Shown: piece by piece, positions 7,026 through 9,665 of the stretch
Numbering within the stretch: position 1 is the stretch's first letter
How the letters are laid out: each line of letters opens with the position of its first letter
Source: JAEHDI01 sp035455185
Lineage (GTDB): Bacteria > Acidobacteriota > Terriglobia > Bryobacterales > Bryobacteraceae
Assembly: GCA_035455185.1 (NCBI GenBank)
Contig: DATIFQ010000373.1
Location: 1 to 9,665, forward strand
Reading direction: 5' to 3'
DNA length: 9,665 nt
Translations under genes and position numbers: made by a program
The notes under the pieces: model-generated
What the model was told of the DNA's origin: nothing
Seen by the model: the letters and a program-made list of their open reading frames with translations, nothing else
Databases searched by the model: none

Positions 7026-8444
7026 TCAGGCCAGCAGCCGGCGGTAGAGCGCCGAGTACTCCGCAGCCGAGGCATTCCAGGAGAAATTTTTCCGCATGCC
7101 GTTTCGCATCAATGTCTCCCAGCGCCGCCGGTCACGCCAGGCGGCCAGCGCATCGCGAAGCGAGGCCAATAGAGCCTGGCTGCTGTATTCGCTGAACTTG
7201 AATCCGGTATCCTCATCGATCGTATCATCCAGCCCGCCGGTGGCGCGGACTACCGGCACCGTGCCGTAACGCAGACTGTAGATCTGATTCAGCCCGCAGG
7301 GTTCATAGCGGCTGGGCATGACGAAGATATCCGCGCCGGCCTCGATCTTGTGCGCCAGGGGGTTGTCGTAGGCGATGCGCACGGCGACCTTGCCGGGGTA
7401 AGCGGCGGCAAGGTTCCGGAACATCTCCTCGTAGCGCGGTTCGCCGGTTCCGAGGGCCACCAGGCTCGCGTCCTCGTCCAACAACCCGGAAGCAGCCTGC
7501 TCGATGAGGTCGAAACCTTTCTGCCTGGCGAACCGCGACACAATGCCGATGAGCGGCCGGCCCGCGGCCTCGTCCGGCAGGCCGAACTGGCGCAGAAGGT
7601 CGAGTTTGCAGGCCTTCTTGCCGCGAAGGTCGTCCAACGAGTAGTGCGCGGCGAGATGCACGTCGGTTTCGGGGTTCCAGGCGGAGTAGTCGACCCCGTT
7701 CAGAATGCCGGTAAGCACGCTGCTTCTGGCTCGCAAGAGGCCGTCCATGCGGAAGCCGTATTCCGGCGTCTGGATTTCGCGGGCATAGCCTTTGCTGACG
7801 GTGCTGATGGCATCGCTGTAAACGATCCCGCCCTTGAGGACGCTGAGGTCTCCAAGGAACTCGAGCCGGTCGATGGTGAGCAGGGCGGGGTCCAGCCCGA
7901 TCTCGGGGAGGGCTGAGGGCGCGAAGATCCCTTGGTAGCCGAGATTATGGATGGTGAGGAGGGTTTTGACGCCCAGGAAGGTCGGATCGCCAGCGAGTGC
8001 CGTCCGGAGGTAGACCGGCGCGAGGGCGGCCTGCCAATCGTGGCAATGCAGGATTTGCGGGCGGAACACATGCCGGGCGGATGCCAGCGCGGCTTTGGCG
8101 AGGACCGCGAAGCGGATGTGATTATCCGGGAAGTCCCCAGCGGCGTCGACGTAAACGCCCTTCCGGTCATAGAGGGAGGGGCATTCGACGAAGAAATACG
8201 GGACATCGCGCTCGACCGCCATCTGGACGTTGACCGAATAGTGCGCGAGGCCGAGCCAGACGTCCAGTTTTTCGGCCACGCGGCGGGCGCCGTCGACCCG
8301 CGCATCGCGGTAGAGAGGGAGCACGACCGCTACGTCTTCGCCGCGTGCCTTGAGGGCGGCCGGCAGCGCGCCGACGACGTCCGCCAGCCCGCCGGTCTTG
8401 ATAAACGGCGTGGCCTCGGAGGCGACCATCAGGATTTTGGCCAT
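7026..8444 (-). CDS. glgA: Glycogen synthase (ADP-glucose type, GT5)
   Basis: The product has 472 residues, full length for bacterial GlgA (about 477). It transfers glucose from ADP-glucose to the non-reducing end of alpha-1,4-glucan in the cytoplasm. The N-terminal KTGGLADVVG (16-25) is the ADP-glucose loop. HCHDWQ (133-138) and LTIHNLGYQG (163-172) are GT5 signatures. R304 and K309 in SRFARQKG contact the nucleotide, and E381 in RYEPCGLNQ is the conserved catalytic-region Glu. TGGLDDT (402-408) is the second KTGGL-like motif. The start is ATG 8444; a purine-rich GAGAGG ends only 1 base upstream, unusually close, but a later start would remove the first beta strand. No other glycogen genes are in the window. 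trxA follows 44 bases downstream. Confidence 0.96.
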   Translation of the reverse strand: MAKILMVASEATPFIKTGGLADVVGALPAALKARGEDVAVVLPLYRDARVDGARRVAEKLDVWLGLAHYSVNVQMAVERDVPYFFVECPSLYDRKGVYVDAAGDFPDNHIRFAVLAKAALASARHVFRPQILHCHDWQAALAPVYLRTALAGDPTFLGVKTLLTIHNLGYQGIFAPSALPEIGLDPALLTIDRLEFLGDLSVLKGGIVYSDAISTVSKGYAREIQTPEYGFRMDGLLRARSSVLTGILNGVDYSAWNPETDVHLAAHYSLDDLRGKKACKLDLLRQFGLPDEAAGRPLIGIVSRFARQKGFDLIEQAASGLLDEDASLVALGTGEPRYEEMFRNLAAAYPGKVAVRIAYDNPLAHKIEAGADIFVMPSRYEPCGLNQIYSLRYGTVPVVRATGGLDDTIDEDTGFKFSEYSSQALLASLRDALAAWRDRRRWETLMRNGMRKNFSWNASAAEYSALYRRLLA

Positions 8445-8452
8445 TCCTCTCG

Positions 8453-8482
8453 ATTGTCGCCGGTCGGCATGGGTCGTGACAA
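8453..8482 (-). promoter_or_regulatory. Weak candidate promoter for glgA
   Basis: On the minus strand a -35-like TTGTCA (8477-8482, 5 of 6) and a -10-like GACAAT (8453-8458, 4 of 6) are 18 bases apart. The predicted start near 8446 would leave almost no leader before the glgA ATG at 8444. The match is modest and could be chance. Confidence 0.22.
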
Positions 8483-8520
8483 CGGATCTTTGCAGTGCTG
8501 CACGGCGTTATACCGCGACT

Positions 8521-8724
8521 ATGAAGTTCCGTGTGGTTCTGGACTACGATCCGGAAGCCCGGAGCTACTCGGCGGTCTGTCCTGAATTGCCGGGGTGCGC
8601 CTCGGCCGGCGAAACGGAAGAGGAAGCGAAACGCGGTATCGAGGAAGCGATCCGGCTCTACTTCTCTTCGGCTGGGATTGAGTTGTCGCCGACCGCGAAG
8701 CTGGTCGAGGTCACAGTTGGATGA
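8521..8724 (+). CDS. hicB: HicB-family antitoxin-like protein
   Basis: This 67-residue protein has the partial RNase H-like fold of HicB. MKFRVVLDYDPEARSYSAVC (1-20) is followed by PELPGCASAGETEEEA (21-36) and a helix GIEEAIRLYF (39-48), the family signature. HicB proteins bind and neutralise HicA, an mRNA-cleaving toxin. There is no C-terminal DNA-binding domain, so direct autoregulation by this chain is unlikely. The partner gene behind it appears broken (see hicA remnant), so this may be an orphan antitoxin. The ATG at 8521 has no visible Shine-Dalgarno sequence. A TATACC at 8509-8514 sits where a -10 for a leaderless message would lie, but without a matching -35. The frame is open upstream to 8350, but that part overlaps glgA. 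Confidence 0.82.
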   Translation: MKFRVVLDYDPEARSYSAVCPELPGCASAGETEEEAKRGIEEAIRLYFSSAGIELSPTAKLVEVTVG

Positions 8725-8816
8725 CTGCAGAACGCCGCGTCTAGCGGCCGACCAAGTGATTTCGGTTCTCCGCCGTCAGGGTTTTGTTCTCGCTGGTTCG
8801 GTGGACAGCCATCATG
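8721..8816 (+). pseudogene. Truncated, frameshifted hicA toxin remnant
   Basis: An ATG at 8721 overlaps the hicB stop (ATGA), the usual hicB-hicA layout, but its frame stops at 8742 after seven codons (MTAERRV). The +2-shifted frame reads TPRLAADQVISVLRRQGFVL (8732-8791) then AGSVDSHH (8792-8815). This matches the N-terminal half of HicA: a helix, the RxGFxL segment and the SHH around the catalytic His. One extra base near 8730-8735 would join the ATG to this frame. After SHH, HicA similarity stops and the rest of the usual 60-80 residues is absent. The similarity is by eye from the known HicA pattern, not from a search. Confidence 0.55.
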
Positions 8817-9323
8817 ATGTTAACACTCTTGCTGGCGGGAGTCGCCGCCGCGCAGGACGTGCAGTACAACTTTGATCAGCAGGTCGATTTCTCCCGCTTC
8901 AAGACGTACAAGTGGGCAGAGATTCCGGGCGGCCAGAAGCTCGACGATCTGTTGTCCAGGCATATTCGGGACGCCTTCGATGCCGGTCTTGCCAAAAAAG
9001 GTTTGACCAAGACCGACGCCGACAGCGCGGACTTGTACGTTGGCTGGCAAGTGGCGGTCAACCAGGAGAAGGAGCTTACCGCTTACGGCACCGGCTGGGG
9101 CTACGGCCCTGGTTGGCGCGGATCAGGAATGGGCACTGCCAAGACGTCAACGATCCTCATCGGCACGCTCGTGCTCGATATGTATGACACGCAAAACAAG
9201 CAACTGGTCTGGCGCTCATCCGCCACGAAAACAATCGACACCAATGCGAACCCGGAAAAGCGCTCCAAGAACCTCGCTAAGGCTGTCGACAAAATGCTGA
9301 AGAATTACCCGCCAAAAAAGTAG
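8784..9323 (+). CDS. Secreted DUF4136-family protein
   Basis: The product has 179 residues from TTG 8784, or 169 from ATG 8814 and 168 from ATG 8817. The mature part starts about Q24 (AAAQDVQYNFDQQVDFSRFK) and has the DUF4136 layout. FSRFKTYKWAE (36-46) comes early and SADLYVGWQVAV (81-92) follows. A Gly/Trp-rich stretch YGTGWGYGPGWRGSG (101-115) precedes GTLVLDMYDTQNKQLVWRSS (127-146). DUF4136 proteins are exported and often lipoproteins; function is unknown. This one lacks a lipobox Cys, so it should be a soluble periplasmic or outer protein. TTG 8784 gives a complete signal peptide with a basic N-region (MFSLVRW); ATG 8814 has a better codon and GGTGGA 8 bases upstream, but a very short uncharged signal. 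The start region overlaps the hicA remnant. Confidence 0.8.
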   Translation: MFSLVRWTAIMMLTLLLAGVAAAQDVQYNFDQQVDFSRFKTYKWAEIPGGQKLDDLLSRHIRDAFDAGLAKKGLTKTDADSADLYVGWQVAVNQEKELTAYGTGWGYGPGWRGSGMGTAKTSTILIGTLVLDMYDTQNKQLVWRSSATKTIDTNANPEKRSKNLAKAVDKMLKNYPPKK

Positions 9324-9358
9324 CCCCAGCGCCGTCAGGGTCGAAATCCAACCGGCGA

Positions 9359-9665
9359 TCACCGGTCCGACGCAGTGCCGGCCGAGGGCTCTGCGGGCGG
9401 CCCGGCCCATTTCACCAGCTTCAGGTCCAGAACGAAAATCGCGTATAGAACCGGAACCAGCAGAAGCGTTACGAAGGTTGCAATGGTAAGTCCGCCAATC
9501 TGGGCGTAGCACAGCGGCTCCCAGAGCGGCCCGCCATGGGAGGCGAGCGGATACAGCGCAATCACGGTCGCGCCGACCGTGATCAGAACCGGCCTCAGTC
9601 GCATGATGCCCGCATCGAGGAGCGACTCGACGAACGGATGACCTTCCGCGTGGCGCTCTTCGATG
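9359..9665 (-). CDS. RND efflux permease (C-terminal 101 codons; start off the right edge)
   Basis: The minus-strand frame enters from the right edge and ends at the TGA at 9361-9359. The visible part matches the end of RND (AcrB/CzcA superfamily) inner-membrane proton-driven pumps. HPFVESLLDAGIMRLRPVLI is the conserved approach to the penultimate membrane segments. GATVIALYPLA and GGLTIATFVTLLLVPVLYAI are the last two membrane helices, followed by a short cytoplasmic tail. Such pumps work with a periplasmic adaptor and an outer-membrane channel, usually encoded next door; none is visible here. The subgroup and substrate (drug or metal) cannot be told from this fragment. It converges with the DUF4136 gene, with 35 bases between stop codons and no strong terminator. 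A 5-bp stem (9331-9357), then TTTTTT on the minus strand at 9314-9319, is a poor candidate. Confidence 0.9.
   Translation of the reverse strand, partial: IEERHAEGHPFVESLLDAGIMRLRPVLITVGATVIALYPLASHGGPLWEPLCYAQIGGLTIATFVTLLLVPVLYAIFVLDLKLVKWAGPPAEPSAGTASDR

Noticed and set aside
7932..8585. Plus-strand open frame of 217 codons opposite glgA
   Set aside because: It is antisense to the conserved GlgA N-terminus and runs across the hicB start in another frame.

Overview
The window looks like ordinary chromosomal DNA from a GC-rich bacterium. The gene set suggests Acidobacteriota, perhaps the Bryobacter/Solibacter side: a small triheme c7 cytochrome, a Tat-exported esterase, a secreted DUF4136 protein, a HicB-type antitoxin, a DinB-family protein and an RND pump with a characteristic C-terminus. 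This placement rests on remembered family resemblance, not on a marker gene or a search. No rRNA, tRNA, CRISPR array, transposase or phage gene was seen. Coding density is high; the largest gap is 142 bases (849-990).

Left part (1-1858), all on the minus strand: a CBS-domain protein (1409-1858), a triheme cytochrome (991-1329), then the 5' 60% or so of sufB (1-848, cut by the window edge). SufB scaffolds Fe-S cluster assembly. It has its own promoter (-35 at 924-929, -10 at 901-906) overlapped by a perfect 10-bp inverted repeat (909-934). A hairpin (871-893) follows at the predicted transcript start.

Centre (1932-6608): on the plus strand, a Tat-exported serine alpha/beta-hydrolase (1962-2945) shares a 4-base GTGA stop/start overlap with a polytopic GT-C-like membrane glycosyltransferase (2942-4396). 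A minus-strand DinB-like protein (4413-4868) converges with it. The divergent 72-bp region 4869-4940 carries a candidate promoter and a 7-bp inverted repeat in front of ilvD (4941-6608). IlvD is dihydroxy-acid dehydratase, an Fe-S enzyme of branched-chain amino acid synthesis. ilvD ends at a perfect 10-bp stem-loop (6611-6637) shared with the convergent trxA.

Right part (6652-9665): on the minus strand, glycogen synthase glgA (7026-8444) is followed 44 bases later by thioredoxin trxA (6652-6981). Divergent from glgA is a HicB-like antitoxin gene (8521-8724). Behind it is what appears to be a broken, truncated hicA toxin remnant (8721-8816). The remnant runs straight into the start of a secreted DUF4136 protein (8784 or 8814 to 9323). 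The last 101 codons of an RND efflux permease gene enter from the right edge on the minus strand (9359-9665).

I see no clear new multi-gene system. The most notable signals are the suf operator, the decayed hicA under the neighbouring gene's start, the coupled esterase/GT-C pair, and helically phased T-tracts inside the GT-C gene (3375-3422).
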